Below are positions 1 through 11,106 of a stretch of 64,000 nucleotides of DNA, piece by piece. Each line of letters begins with the position of its first letter. Position 1 is the stretch's first letter. The stretch comes from Nonomuraea africana. Its GTDB lineage: Bacteria > Actinomycetota > Actinomycetes > Streptosporangiales > Streptosporangiaceae. The DNA is taken from positions 6,324,001 to 6,388,000 of the forward strand of contig NZ_JADBEF010000001.1 of NCBI RefSeq assembly GCF_014873535.1. The letters run 5' to 3'. A program made the translations under genes and the position numbers. The notes below the pieces were generated by a model, which ran no database searches, was not told the origin of the DNA, and saw nothing but the letters and a program-made list of their open reading frames with translations.

Positions 1-3000
1 CCGACGACAGGGTGGACGTCCACAGGATGAGGTGGTCGGAGTTGTAGGTGGTGGAGCGGCCCAGTGCCACCACGTCGGCCCCCGTGACGGTCACGGCGCC
101 CAGCCACTGCAGCCCCTCCCCTCCCAGCCGGTCCTTGGTCAGGTCCTGGCGGTTCCAGCTCAGTCCGTCCTCGGAGGTCCATGCCGCGCTGTCGCCGCTC
201 CCGGGCGTCCCGTGCCAGCCCACCGCCACCAGCCCCTGGACGGCCGCGGCCAGGTCGTGCACCGCCGCGGCCTGCTCAGCGGGCAGCCAGGAGTAGTGCC
301 ACGAGGCCCCCTCGTCATCGGACACCGCGGCGAAGGCCCTGCGCGCTCCCGACACCTGAGCGGTGCCCATCGCGACGATCCGCTCGCCGTACCAGGCGAC
401 CTGGCGCAGGCCCGCCGAGGTGGCCGACGGCGGCATGAGGCGCTCTCCCGCCTTCCAGGTCAGGCCGTCGGCGGAGGTCCAGACGACGCCGCTCTCGCGC
501 TCCGCGCCGCCCGAGCCGCCGACCGCGACGTAGGAGCCCTGACCGGCGGCCACGTCGTGGATGCGCACCCCCGCACCGCCGCGCGGCAGCTTCTCCACGC
601 GGGTGAACTTCCGCAGGTCGGTGGTGTACCAGAGCGCGGCGCTCGCCGTACCCGAAGCCGCCCGATCCTCGCCCGCGATCAGGTAGCCCTTCTGGCCCGC
701 GGCCACCGCCCGCATGTCCAGGTACGGCTGGCCCTCGGCCCGCGAGGGGCCGTCGATCCTCTTCCAGGCGCGGCCGTCGGTGGAGCCGACGAGCAACGGC
801 TCGGTGGAGGAGGCGTCGGGCATGGTGGTGCCGACGGCCAGCCAGCCCTTGCGGCCGTGGGCGAGGTCGGCGAGCTCCTGCTGCCGGGGCGCGGCGAGCG
901 TGATCGACTTCCAGCCGACGGCGTCCGTACTGGTCCAGATGCCCGCGTCGCCGGAGGCCGAGCCGACCGCGACGAAGCGACCGTCGGCGGCGGCGACCCT
1001 GGCGGTCTCGCGGGCGACCCTGGTCAGGCCCTTGATGTCGGCCAGCCGTACCTTGCCGGGCGGCTGCCCTTCCTTGGCCGTCATCAGCACGAGCTGGTTG
1101 TCGACGTCGGCCGCGGCCTGGTCACCTCCGGCGACCAGCGTGCCCGAGTCGGACAGCGTCAGCCCGCGCACGGTCGCGCCCGGCATGCTGCCGAGGTCGG
1201 CGCGCTTGGTCCAGGTACGGGCGTCGGTGCTGGTGTAGACGGTGTAGCGGTCGAGGCCCGACTGGCTGACCGCGGCGAGACCCGCGGTGTGGGTGACGAC
1301 CGCGTTGACGCCGGTGCTCTGCGCGCCGAGACCGCCGATCGTGCCGCACTTGGCCCATTCGGCCCCGGTGGGCGAGCAGTAGACGTGCACGTCGCCCGCG
1401 GGGTCGCGGTCCTTGGTGGGAACGAGGACGAACCGCGTGGGCAGGACGGCGAGCGTGCCCTGCCTGGGCGCGATGTTAGGCAACTGCGTGGCGGTGCGGA
1501 CCCAGGTGCGCCCGCCGTCGGTCGAGCGCATGACGACCGAGCCGCCGCCCTGGGCCGGCTGGGCGAGGACGACGACCTGGTCCTCCCTGGCCACCACGGT
1601 TCTGAACTCGCGCACCTTGTCAGGGGTGCCGATGTCCTTGCTGTCGACCCTGGTCCAGGCGCGGCCGTCGGGCGAGTGCCAGGCGACCGGGCCGGGCGTG
1701 CCGTCCTGCAGGACCGTACGGCCGACCGCGACGAAGCCCGAGGTGGTCCTGGCGATGTCGTGGATCAGGTCGCCCTTCCTGAACACCTGCAGGCCGCTCT
1801 GCTCGACCGCGGCCCAGGTGAAACCGTCCGTGCTGGTCCACAGGCCGCGCTCGTCTCCCACGCCGTCCTGGCCGAAGGCGAGCCATCTGCCGTTGGCGCC
1901 GACCACCCGCTGGACCGTGGTGGTCGTGCCGCCCGTGACGTTGGCCAGCTGCCAGGTCGCGCCGCTGTCGGGCGAGAAGAGGAACAGCGGGCGCGGCAGC
2001 GGGCTGGTGGTGTCGCTGCCGACCGCCACGACGCTCGCGCCGACGGCGGCCAGGTCGTTGAGCTTCTGGTTGGAGCCGTCTCCCGCCGCGGGCACGACGA
2101 ACAGCTCGTCGCCCGAGCGTCCGTCGCCCGCGGCCAGGCGCAGGCCCGTACCGGTGGAGTTCCACCAGCGGTAGGCGGCCACGCCCGCGGCGACGGTCAG
2201 GGCCAGGGTGAGGACGATCACCGCGGGGCCGAGACGGCGGCGCCGCCTGACCGGACTGGACCGGCGGATCGCCGACGGGGCGGGGCCGCGGTGATGTCTT
2301 CCCGCCGAGCCCGCCGGGCCGGCCGGGCCCGAGGCGACGAGCAGGTCGGGACGGGTGGGACGACCTCCCGGCGGCCTGCCGACCCGGCGAACCGGCTCCT
2401 CCCCCTGTCCCCCGGTTCGTTCATCCCCCGGCTCTCCGATTCCCGCCCCCGCGTGCTCTCCGGCCCACTCCTCTCTCGGCTCTCCGGTACGCGCCTCCGC
2501 CTGCCACCCGTCAGGAGCCCGATCGGGCCCATGCTGATCGTCATGACCGCGTTCCGGCCGCTCGCCGGGAACGCGTTCGGGCTCTGCACGGATCTCGGAG
2601 CGCACGGGGATCGGCGGGCCGCCCACCCCGTCCTCCGGCACGTCGGTGACCGGCGCCGGCGGTTCCTGGGGCTCGGGCCTGCGGTACGGCTGGGCGCGGC
2701 TCGGCGGCGGACCGGTCCTGACGCCGGGCGGACGCGGATGCGGCGCGGTCGGCCTGTCCCGCTCGGCCACCGGCTCCCGGGCCTCCCCCTGGGCTTCGCC
2801 GTACTCCCGCCGGGCTTCCCCGGCCACTCCCCCTGGAGCTTCCCCGGCCGCGCGCCCCTGGGCCTCCCCGGCGGTCGGCTCCTGGGCTTCTCCTACCGCC
2901 GCCTCAGGAGCGGGGGGCCGATCCTCCGCGGGTTCGGCGCGAGGCTGCGGGGGCCTTTCGGCGGCGGGTTCGGCGTGGGGCGGGAAAGGACGGTCGACCG

Positions 3001-3481
3001 CGGGCTCCGCCTGCGGCGGCCGGCCCGCGGGTTCGGCGCGGCGTGGGTGGGGGCGGGGTGGGCCGCTCGCGACCAGCTTGTCGGGCCTGTCCACGGTCCT
3101 GCGCGGCCGCCGCCGCGGGCTCTCCTGCTCCGGCGGCGCCGTCGGCGAGCTGTACGGCCTGCGACCCTTGGGCCACGCCGCGGCATCGGCGTCGGACGGC
3201 GCGCCTTCGGCGGGCTCGTCCTCGGGCGTGGGCGAGGCGAACGGCGGCATCCCCCACGGCGAGGCCACGGGCACGCCGCGGGTGCGGTCGTCCCTGGGCC
3301 CTGGCGGCGTGTGGCGGATCCTGGGCTCCTCCGGAGTACCCGATCCACCGGAGGGCCGCGCCTCACCGGCGGAGTGTCCCTCCCGCCTCTCGGCCTGCTC
3401 CGCCGTGCCTGAGTCCGGAGGGCGCGGATCGTCGTCCGGCGGTCGCCGTGGTGAGCGCGGTTCGCTGGGGCCCGAGGCCAC
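1..3481 (-). CDS. Very long membrane-anchored BNR/sialidase-like repeat protein (C-terminus outside window)
   Basis: The frame stays open from a GTG at 3481 to the window edge, about 1160 residues, with AGGAGG 8 nt upstream. Residues 1 to about 413 are Pro/Glu/Arg-rich, low in complexity and probably disordered. One hydrophobic helix follows (about 419-437, VIVLTLALTVAAGVAAYRWW). The rest is a run of BNR/Asp-box-like blades with phrases such as SPDSGATW, expected to fold as a beta-propeller outside the cell. The topology (long cytoplasmic tail, single helix, exported propeller) is inferred. No catalytic sialidase residues were identified, so it could equally be an adhesin or sensor. The long frame on the opposite strand is a codon-bias shadow. 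Confidence 0.8.
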   Translation of the reverse strand, partial: MASGPSEPRSPRRPPDDDPRPPDSGTAEQAERREGHSAGEARPSGGSGTPEEPRIRHTPPGPRDDRTRGVPVASPWGMPPFASPTPEDEPAEGAPSDADAAAWPKGRRPYSSPTAPPEQESPRRRPRRTVDRPDKLVASGPPRPHPRRAEPAGRPPQAEPAVDRPFPPHAEPAAERPPQPRAEPAEDRPPAPEAAVGEAQEPTAGEAQGRAAGEAPGGVAGEARREYGEAQGEAREPVAERDRPTAPHPRPPGVRTGPPPSRAQPYRRPEPQEPPAPVTDVPEDGVGGPPIPVRSEIRAEPERVPGERPERGHDDQHGPDRAPDGWQAEARTGEPREEWAGEHAGAGIGEPGDERTGGQGEEPVRRVGRPPGGRPTRPDLLVASGPAGPAGSAGRHHRGPAPSAIRRSSPVRRRRRLGPAVIVLTLALTVAAGVAAYRWWNSTGTGLRLAAGDGRSGDELFVVPAAGDGSNQKLNDLAAVGASVVAVGSDTTSPLPRPLFLFSPDSGATWQLANVTGGTTTTVQRVVGANGRWLAFGQDGVGDERGLWTSTDGFTWAAVEQSGLQVFRKGDLIHDIARTTSGFVAVGRTVLQDGTPGPVAWHSPDGRAWTRVDSKDIGTPDKVREFRTVVAREDQVVVLAQPAQGGGSVVMRSTDGGRTWVRTATQLPNIAPRQGTLAVLPTRFVLVPTKDRDPAGDVHVYCSPTGAEWAKCGTIGGLGAQSTGVNAVVTHTAGLAAVSQSGLDRYTVYTSTDARTWTKRADLGSMPGATVRGLTLSDSGTLVAGGDQAAADVDNQLVLMTAKEGQPPGKVRLADIKGLTRVARETARVAAADGRFVAVGSASGDAGIWTSTDAVGWKSITLAAPRQQELADLAHGRKGWLAVGTTMPDASSTEPLLVGSTDGRAWKRIDGPSRAEGQPYLDMRAVAAGQKGYLIAGEDRAASGTASAALWYTTDLRKFTRVEKLPRGGAGVRIHDVAAGQGSYVAVGGSGGAERESGVVWTSADGLTWKAGERLMPPSATSAGLRQVAWYGERIVAMGTAQVSGARRAFAAVSDDEGASWHYSWLPAEQAAAVHDLAAAVQGLVAVGWHGTPGSGDSAAWTSEDGLSWNRQDLTKDRLGGEGLQWLGAVTVTGADVVALGRSTTYNSDHLILWTSTLSS

Positions 3482-3684
3482 GCGTCGCACCTCCTAGTCG
3501 GAAATGTCCGGACCGTTCCAGATATGCCAGGTATGTACGTCTATTTCGGGAAACGCACGGGGGTACTCCTACCCCGTCCCACTGAAATGATCACCTTCCC
3601 ACACCTCCACAGAATCCAGACCAGCACGCGTGAGCCGCGATGGCGAGACCTCTCTAGCGAGATTTCGCCGCACCGCGGCGTGAT

Positions 3685-4812
3685 TTATCCGGAAACGGTG
3701 TTGATCGCCCGCTTTCTCGCCAGCCACAGCACCCCGAAAGCGAACACCGACAGCTGCACCACGGTCCCCACCAGCGACTGCCACGGCACCGCGCCCTGCT
3801 TCAGCGCGTCGTCCAGATCCCCTGCCGCCGCGCTGAGGGCGAAGACCAGCGTGTTGTTCACCACGTGCATGGCGATCGGGGCCTCCAGCCCGCCCGTCCG
3901 CACGGCCAGCCATCCCATCAGCACGCCGAAGCTGAAGACGTCGAGGATGCCCCAGTCGGTGTAGGCGTGCAGTGCCGCGAAGCCCGCCGAACCCACCACG
4001 ATGCCGGGCCACGGCGAGCGGATGTACGCGCCGAACGCCTGCAGGAGCCAGCCGCGGAAGATGTACTCCTCGGCCGCCGCCTGGAACGGCACCAGCAGCA
4101 CGATCACCACGAGCGCGGGCAGGAAGCCGCCCCACCCCCGCCAGCCGAGCAGCTCGGAGGTGTCCTCTCCGGTCACGACGTAGGCCACCCAGAGCGCCGC
4201 CTGACCCAGCACCAACGCCACCACGCCGATGGCGGCGCACTCCGTCATCCACCGCCACCGCAGGCGGCCGAGGACCGAGGAGAGCGTGCCGGGCGGCCTG
4301 CGCTGGATCACCGCCACCGTGCCGTAGACCAGCGGAAGCACGGCCGCGATCGACAGCAGGGTCACCGCCAGGCCGAACACGGGGTCGCCGAACATCCGCT
4401 CCTGGGTCATCGGCGTGGGGATGCCCGCGAGCGTGGCCACGATCACGCCCGCCAGCACCACGAACACCGCCGTGCCGAAGAAGGCCAGCGCCACCAGCAG
4501 CGTGCCGACCACCTGCCGCCACCAGGCGTTCAGCGGGTTGCGCGCCAGGTGGTCGTAGCGCGTGCCGCGCGGTGCGGGCACGAACCAGGGCGGGCGGGGA
4601 ACCGGCGCGCCGTACTGCCCCTGCGCGTAGGGCCCCGGCTGGTACGGCATGCCGTACTGCGGCGGCTGTCCCTGGAGCGGCGGGCCGTACTCCGGCGGCT
4701 GTCCCTGGGGCGGGCCGTACGGCGGCTGCTGTCCCGGGGACGGCGGGCCGTACGGCGGCTGCTGCCCCGGAGGCGGCGGGCCGTACGGGACGGGTGGCTG
4801 GTTGTCGTGCAT
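3685..4812 (-). CDS. CPBP family intramembrane metalloprotease
   Basis: A 375-residue membrane protein. Residues 1-78 are a Pro/Gly/Gln/Tyr repeat tail (units like PYGPPxPGQQP), probably cytoplasmic. About eight hydrophobic segments follow. All three family motifs are present: EEYIFR (E248, E249, R253), FAALH (H282) and HVVNN (H316, N320), the metal/catalytic residues of CPBP (Abi, Rce1-like) proteases. Family members cut membrane-embedded peptides or prenylated proteins; the substrate here is unknown. The start is the ATG directly after GAAGGA, an unusually tight spacing, so a slightly different start is possible. It is transcribed away from the secreted-protein gene at 4911. Confidence 0.9.
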   Translation of the reverse strand: MHDNQPPVPYGPPPPGQQPPYGPPSPGQQPPYGPPQGQPPEYGPPLQGQPPQYGMPYQPGPYAQGQYGAPVPRPPWFVPAPRGTRYDHLARNPLNAWWRQVVGTLLVALAFFGTAVFVVLAGVIVATLAGIPTPMTQERMFGDPVFGLAVTLLSIAAVLPLVYGTVAVIQRRPPGTLSSVLGRLRWRWMTECAAIGVVALVLGQAALWVAYVVTGEDTSELLGWRGWGGFLPALVVIVLLVPFQAAAEEYIFRGWLLQAFGAYIRSPWPGIVVGSAGFAALHAYTDWGILDVFSFGVLMGWLAVRTGGLEAPIAMHVVNNTLVFALSAAAGDLDDALKQGAVPWQSLVGTVVQLSVFAFGVLWLARKRAINTVSG

Positions 4813-4910
4813 TCCTTCATTCTGTCCACCCGTACGCGCATTAGTTCACAGACAGGTGGCGGGCACCGGCGGATTCTCGGTGGGAGACCATTCGAACTCC
4901 GGGAGCAGTC

Positions 4911-5612
4911 ATGTCAAGGCTCGGGCCGTTCATCACACTGGCGGCGGGCGCCGCGCTGGCCGCGGGACTGGGCGTGGCCAGCGTCGCGTCGGCGCCGCAG
5001 ACCGGCACCCTCACCACGACGGCCGACGCCACGTCGGCCGCCACGTCCACCGCCACCGTGCCCCCCGTCGCGGAGGCCACGACCTCCGTGACCCCCGCAC
5101 CTGCCACGTCCGCGCGGCCCGCCGCCGTGAAGGCCGACTACGCGGGCAGGGTGCGCGGCAACGGCGGACTCGTCGCCGTCTCCGTCAGGAACGGCAAGGC
5201 CGTCGGCTACTTCTGCGACGGCAGGACCGAGGCCTGGTTCGCCGGCAAGGCGGGCGACGGCGAGGTGACGCTGAAGGGCTTCGGCGGCGCCACCCTCTCG
5301 GCGGTCCTGGACGGCGGCAAGGCCACCGGCGAGCTGGCGCTCGGCGGCAAGCGGTGGGACTTCACCGCGCCGACCGTCAAGAAGCCCTCCGGCCTCTACC
5401 GCGCCACCGCGCTCGTGCGCGGAGCCCGCTACCGGGCCGGCTGGATCGTCCTGTCCCGCCCGGACGGCAACGGGTTCGTCCAGGTCGGCGCCATGGTGAA
5501 GGACGGCGACCCGGTGCCGGTGCCGACGATCACCCCTGGCTCGCCGGTCACCATCGACGGCGACGCCGTCTCGCCCAAGGACGTCGACGCATTCATCGAG
5601 GAGATGTCATGA
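4911..5612 (+). CDS. Putative secreted protein with Thr/Ala-rich linker
   Basis: 233 residues. An N-terminal signal peptide (about 1-28, LAAGAALAAGLGVASVASA) is followed by a Thr/Ala/Pro-rich stalk to about residue 75. After it comes a compact beta-rich domain (about 78-233) with Gly-rich repeats such as GNGGLVAVSVRNGKAVGY and FCDGRTEAWF. I do not recognise the domain. GGGAG lies 6 nt before the ATG. The stop overlaps the start of the next gene in ATGA, so the two are translationally coupled and probably function together at the membrane. Confidence 0.8.
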   Translation: MSRLGPFITLAAGAALAAGLGVASVASAPQTGTLTTTADATSAATSTATVPPVAEATTSVTPAPATSARPAAVKADYAGRVRGNGGLVAVSVRNGKAVGYFCDGRTEAWFAGKAGDGEVTLKGFGGATLSAVLDGGKATGELALGGKRWDFTAPTVKKPSGLYRATALVRGARYRAGWIVLSRPDGNGFVQVGAMVKDGDPVPVPTITPGSPVTIDGDAVSPKDVDAFIEEMS

Positions 5613-6148
5613 CCACCGTCACCGACCGGCCCGCCCCCGCGGGCCTGCTGACACCGCTGCTGGCCGGGGCCCTCGTCATGGTCGCCCTCGGCGTGTACGG
5701 CAGGCTGCACCCGCCCACCGGGTTCGCCGTGGGGCCCGCCGGGTTCTCCCAAGCCCTGCCCATGAAGGCGTGGCTGACGACGGGCGCCTTCGTTCTGGCC
5801 TTCGTCCAGGTCGTCTCCGCCCTGTCGATGTGGGGCAGGCTCGGCGTCGACATCCCCGCGTGGGTGCACCGGTGGTCGGGCAGGGTGGCCTTCCTGCTGA
5901 CCATCCCCGTCGCCTTCCACTGCCTCTACGCGCTGGGACTGCAGTACGACGTGCCGCGCGTGCTGGTGCACTCGCTGCTCGGCTGCTTCTTCTACGGGGT
6001 CTTCGCGGCGAAGATGCTCGCGCTGCCCCGCAGGGGACTGCCAGGCTGGACGCTTCCGCTGCTGGGCGGCGGCCTCTTCGCCGCGCTGGTCGGCCTCTGG
6101 CTGACCTCGTCGCTGTGGTTCTTCACCACGATCGGCGTGAAGTTCTGA
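5609..6148 (+). CDS. DUF6529 family membrane protein, possibly b-type heme
   Basis: 179 residues with five predicted membrane helices. Histidines occur in or next to helices: WVHRW before helix 3, AFH in helix 3 and VHS in helix 4. This pattern is reminiscent of cytochrome b561-type electron carriers that hold heme between helices. The DUF6529 label is from memory of the family; the heme role is inference only. It starts inside the stop of the preceding secreted-protein gene (ATGA), which suggests the exported protein is its partner. Confidence 0.75.
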   Translation: MTTVTDRPAPAGLLTPLLAGALVMVALGVYGRLHPPTGFAVGPAGFSQALPMKAWLTTGAFVLAFVQVVSALSMWGRLGVDIPAWVHRWSGRVAFLLTIPVAFHCLYALGLQYDVPRVLVHSLLGCFFYGVFAAKMLALPRRGLPGWTLPLLGGGLFAALVGLWLTSSLWFFTTIGVKF

Positions 6149-6179
6149 GCCGGCCCAGGCGTGCGGTTTCAGAGCGGGC

Positions 6180-7118
6180 TCAGGCGCCTGGGGTGAAGGT
6201 CGTCGTACGCCGCAACCCCGCGGCGCGGCCCTTGGCCGAGACCACCAGCGCCATCTTGCGCGACGCCTCGTCGATCATCTCGTCGCCCAGCATCACCGCG
6301 CCCCGCCGCTCGACGGTCGTGTAGTACTCGTACGCCTCGAGGATCAGCTCGGCGTGGTCGAAGTCCTCCTGGGACGGCGAGAACACCTCGTTGGCCGCCT
6401 CCACCTGGGAGGGGTGCAGTACCCACTTGCCGTCGAAGCCGAGCGCCGCCGCCCTGCGGGCCACCCTCCGGTAGCCCTCGACGTCCTTGATCTGCAGGTA
6501 GGGTCCGTCGATCACCTGCAGATCGTGGGTGCGGGCCGCCATCAGCAGCCGCATGAGGATGTAGTGGTAGGCGTCGCCCTCGGTGTAACCGGGCGGCTGC
6601 TCACCCACCACCAGCGTGCGCATGTTGATCGAGGCCATGAAGTCGGCGGGACCGAACACCAGCGTCTCGAGGCGGGGCGACGAGCCCGCGATGGCGTCGG
6701 CGTTCACCAGCCCGCGCGCGTTCTCGATCTGCGCCTCGATGCCGATGCGCCCCACCTCGAAGCCCATCGTCCGCTCGATCTGGGTGAGCAGCGTGTCGAG
6801 CCAGATCACCTGGGTGGGGTCCTGCACCTTCGGCAGCATCACGCAGTCGAGGAACTCCCCCGCGCCCTCGACGATCTCGATCACGTCGCGGTAGGTCCAC
6901 TGCGTGGTCAGGTCGTTCACCCTGACGACGCGCACCTTGCCGCTCCAGTCGCCCTCGCGCAGCGCGGCGACGATGTTCTTGCGCGCCTCCTCCTTGGCCT
7001 GCGGCGCGACGGAGTCCTCCAGGTCGAGGAAGACCTCGTCGGCGGGCAGGGTCTGGGCCTTCTCCAGGAAGCGCGGGTTGGATCCGGGGACCGCGAGACA
7101 CGAACGGCGTGAGCGCAT
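6180..7118 (-). CDS. HpcH/HpaI aldolase / CitE-like CoA-ester lyase
   Basis: 312 residues of the CitE/malyl-CoA lyase TIM-barrel family. Signature stretches are SCLAVPGSNPRFLEKA at the N-terminus, FLDLEDSVAP (acidic metal/substrate region), MLPKVQ, IEAQIENARG (metal-binding Glu) and VFGPADF. Members split or form CoA thioesters such as citramalyl-CoA or malyl-CoA; the exact substrate cannot be read from sequence. The ATG at 7118 was preferred over a TTG two codons upstream because TAGCTT lies 6 nt before it, giving a leaderless promoter. No Shine-Dalgarno is present. Confidence 0.88.
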   Translation of the reverse strand: MRSRRSCLAVPGSNPRFLEKAQTLPADEVFLDLEDSVAPQAKEEARKNIVAALREGDWSGKVRVVRVNDLTTQWTYRDVIEIVEGAGEFLDCVMLPKVQDPTQVIWLDTLLTQIERTMGFEVGRIGIEAQIENARGLVNADAIAGSSPRLETLVFGPADFMASINMRTLVVGEQPPGYTEGDAYHYILMRLLMAARTHDLQVIDGPYLQIKDVEGYRRVARRAAALGFDGKWVLHPSQVEAANEVFSPSQEDFDHAELILEAYEYYTTVERRGAVMLGDEMIDEASRKMALVVSAKGRAAGLRRTTTFTPGA

Positions 7119-7193
7119 GCCCAAAAGCTAGCGCGGACGCCCGCCGCTTCGACAGCACGGTCTCTTCTATCGCGGCCATGCGCCGCGGGAGGG

Positions 7194-7940
7194 TCAGCGG
7201 TGGCGGGCGGCGAAGGAGCGAAGGGCGCGGAGGAAGTCGACGTGCCGGAAGCCCGGCCAGTAGACCTCGCAGAAGTGGAACTCGGCGCTGGCGGCCTGCC
7301 AGATCAGGAAGCCGGACAGCCGCTGCTCCCCGCTGGTGCGGATGATGAGGTCGGGATCGGGCTGGCCCGCGGTGTAGAGGTGGGCGGCGATGTCGTCGGC
7401 CGTGATCGTGCGGGCGAGCTCCTCGATGGGGACGCCCGCGCGGGCGCGGTCGTCGAGGAGGGAGCGCAGGGCGTCGACGACCTCCTGCCGCCCGTCGTAG
7501 CCGATGGCGACGGTCAGGTGGAAACCTGGGCGGTCGCGGGTGCGGTCCACGGCGAGCTTGAGCGCGTGCGCGGTGGAGTCGGGCAGCTCGTCCAGCCGTC
7601 CGGCGACGTGGAGTCGCCACCGGGCGGCCGACTCCACCAGGCGTCCCGCGATGATCTCCTCGATCAGCCGCATGTAGTAGGCGACCTGGTTCGACTCGCG
7701 CTTGCGGACGTTGTCGATGGAGGCCACGTAGATCGTGACGTGCCTGATGTCGAGGTCGGCGCACCAGCCGAGGACGGTCTCGATGTGCTCGACGCCGTGC
7801 TGGTGGCCCTGGCTCGGGTTCTCGAGCCCCATCTCCTTGGCCCAGCGCCTGTTGCCGTCCATGACCAGCGCGACGTGGCGCGGGAGGGGGCCGCGTCGGA
7901 GACGGGCGCGCAGGTGCCTGGCGTACAGGGCGTAGAGCAC
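7194..7940 (-). CDS. uppS: Isoprenyl transferase (cis-prenyltransferase)
   Basis: 248 residues of the undecaprenyl diphosphate synthase family, which condenses isopentenyl diphosphate onto an allylic primer in cis to make lipid carriers for the envelope. VMDGNRRWA holds the catalytic Asp (D28), and the C-terminal IIRTSGEQRLSGFLIWQ and FRHVDFLRAL blocks are typical. The N-terminus (MLYALYARHL) and length resemble the short-chain M. tuberculosis enzyme Rv1086 more than the long-chain Rv2361c, so the product may be a shorter Z-prenyl diphosphate. The start is GTG, with TATCGT 6 nt upstream (leaderless). Symbol given for the family. Confidence 0.9.
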   Translation of the reverse strand: MLYALYARHLRARLRRGPLPRHVALVMDGNRRWAKEMGLENPSQGHQHGVEHIETVLGWCADLDIRHVTIYVASIDNVRKRESNQVAYYMRLIEEIIAGRLVESAARWRLHVAGRLDELPDSTAHALKLAVDRTRDRPGFHLTVAIGYDGRQEVVDALRSLLDDRARAGVPIEELARTITADDIAAHLYTAGQPDPDLIIRTSGEQRLSGFLIWQAASAEFHFCEVYWPGFRHVDFLRALRSFAARHR

Positions 7941-8018
7941 ACCCGCACGATAGTCGGGATTCTCCGGCGCGGTGCGGCATGCTGGAGATCGGCGCAGGGT
8001 GAGAGGGAGGAGACGCGG

Positions 8019-8369
8019 GTGAGCGTGATCGAGGAGGGCGCGAAGAAGTCGGGCATCCTGTGGCTGCATCTGGACCGCCCGAGGCTCGCGTGGCACGTCT
8101 GGCACGAAGGGGCGATCTACCTCGTGACCGGCGGTGAGGAGCAGGAGCTGCCCGGCCTGGTCGGGCGCGACAGCGTGCGGGTGACGCTGAGGAGCAAGGA
8201 CAACGGGGCCGAGCTGGTGGTGTTCGACGCGAAGGTGGAGGTCGTGGACCAGGCTCAGGCGGCCGAGGCGGTGGCGGCGCTGGCGAAGGAGCGGCTGAAC
8301 GCCCGGGACGCAGTCCATCTCACCGACCGTTGGGCTGAGAAGTCCGCTGTGGTGCGCCTTACCCCGTAG
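8019..8369 (+). CDS. Small conserved protein, possibly PNPOx-like split barrel
   Basis: 116 residues, GTG start with GGAGGAG upstream. The sequence alternates short beta-strand-like segments (LWLHLDRPRLAWHVWHEG, AIYLVTGGEEQELPGL, VRVTLRSKDNG), which suggests a flavin/F420-type split barrel as in pyridoxamine-oxidase-like proteins, but no cofactor residues could be confirmed. It is divergent from the isoprenyl transferase. Its TAG stop forms the first three bases of the -10 box of the following kinase gene. Confidence 0.75.
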   Translation: MSVIEEGAKKSGILWLHLDRPRLAWHVWHEGAIYLVTGGEEQELPGLVGRDSVRVTLRSKDNGAELVVFDAKVEVVDQAQAAEAVAALAKERLNARDAVHLTDRWAEKSAVVRLTP

Positions 8370-8379
8370 GGTGCGTTGA

Positions 8380-10071
<1,692 letters not shown>

Positions 10072-10088
10072 GCCGCGACCCTGCGCGC

Positions 10089-11021
10089 TCAGACGCGGCT
10101 GAGCTCGGGCACGGGCCCGGCCACGGGACTGGCGGTCGCGGTCTGCGCCAGGAGCGCGCCGCTGATCACGATCAGCCCGCCGATGATCTGGAAGAGGCCC
10201 AGCGCCTCCCCGAGCAACGCCCACGCCACCACGGCGCCGCCGATGACCTCCAGCGAGGCCACCGTGGCGCCGACCGCCGCCGAGAGCCGCCGTACCGCGT
10301 TGACGCCCAGGATGTAGGCGACGACGGTCGCCACCACGACCATCCACAGGTAGGCGCCGAGCACCGGCAGCGTATGGCCGCCCAGCGTGGCCTTCGTCGT
10401 GAACGCCTCCCACGGGATGTTCCACGGCCGCGAGAACGGCAGCAGCACGACGGCCGCGCCGATCATCCCCCAGGCGATCAGCCCGAGCGGGTCGACGTCA
10501 TCGCCGAAGCTGTCGCTCATCAGGAAGTATCCGGCGCAGCACGCACCCGCCGCCAGGCCGAGGAGCAGGCCCAGCGGGTCGATCCGCATGCCCTGCCAGG
10601 CCTCCACGACGATGCCGAGCCCCACGACCGCGACCACCGCGCCGACGAACGCGGCCCGCGGCAGCCGTACCCTGCGGACGAAACGGACCCACAGCACGAC
10701 CATCACCGGCGCCATGAACTCCAGCAGCAGCGCGATGCCCACCGGCAGCCTGGTGATGGCCACGAAGTAGAGCGCCTGGACGCCCGCCACCGCCATCACC
10801 GCGTAGGCGCCGAAGAACGGCAGCCGTGACCGCGGGATGCGCAGCGCGCGCGGCTTCACCACCACGAGGACGGCGAGCAGCAGCAACCCCGCGCCCGCCA
10901 TGCGCGCCCACACCGACTCGAGCGGGGCCAGCCCGGCCTCGCCCAGAAACTTCGCCATCGGCCCCGAGAACGCGAAACACCATGCGGAGACGAAGGCGAT
11001 CGCCAAGCCTGAGTACTTCAT
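10089..11021 (-). CDS. EamA/DMT family transporter
   Basis: 310 residues with ten predicted membrane helices arranged as two five-helix EamA repeats (about 1-140 and 150-300). Members export amino acids, metabolites or drugs; the RhtA-like group exports threonine/homoserine. The cargo here is unknown. ATG start with GGTGGTGA 5 nt upstream. It converges on the kinase gene with a 17-nt gap. Confidence 0.88.
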   Translation of the reverse strand: MKYSGLAIAFVSAWCFAFSGPMAKFLGEAGLAPLESVWARMAGAGLLLLAVLVVVKPRALRIPRSRLPFFGAYAVMAVAGVQALYFVAITRLPVGIALLLEFMAPVMVVLWVRFVRRVRLPRAAFVGAVVAVVGLGIVVEAWQGMRIDPLGLLLGLAAGACCAGYFLMSDSFGDDVDPLGLIAWGMIGAAVVLLPFSRPWNIPWEAFTTKATLGGHTLPVLGAYLWMVVVATVVAYILGVNAVRRLSAAVGATVASLEVIGGAVVAWALLGEALGLFQIIGGLIVISGALLAQTATASPVAGPVPELSRV

Positions 11022-11106
11022 GTATGTCACCACCAATTTAGGTGTTTGATACTTACACGCCAGTCGCGCCGGAGGCAAACGCCCAGGTCGGGTTAGGCTG
11101 GCTGAT

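Noticed and set aside
32..3412. 1126-residue plus-strand open frame
   Set aside because: Arg/Gly/Pro-rich translation without domains, opposite a minus-strand gene with a ribosome site, a membrane helix and BNR blades; a GC3 shadow.
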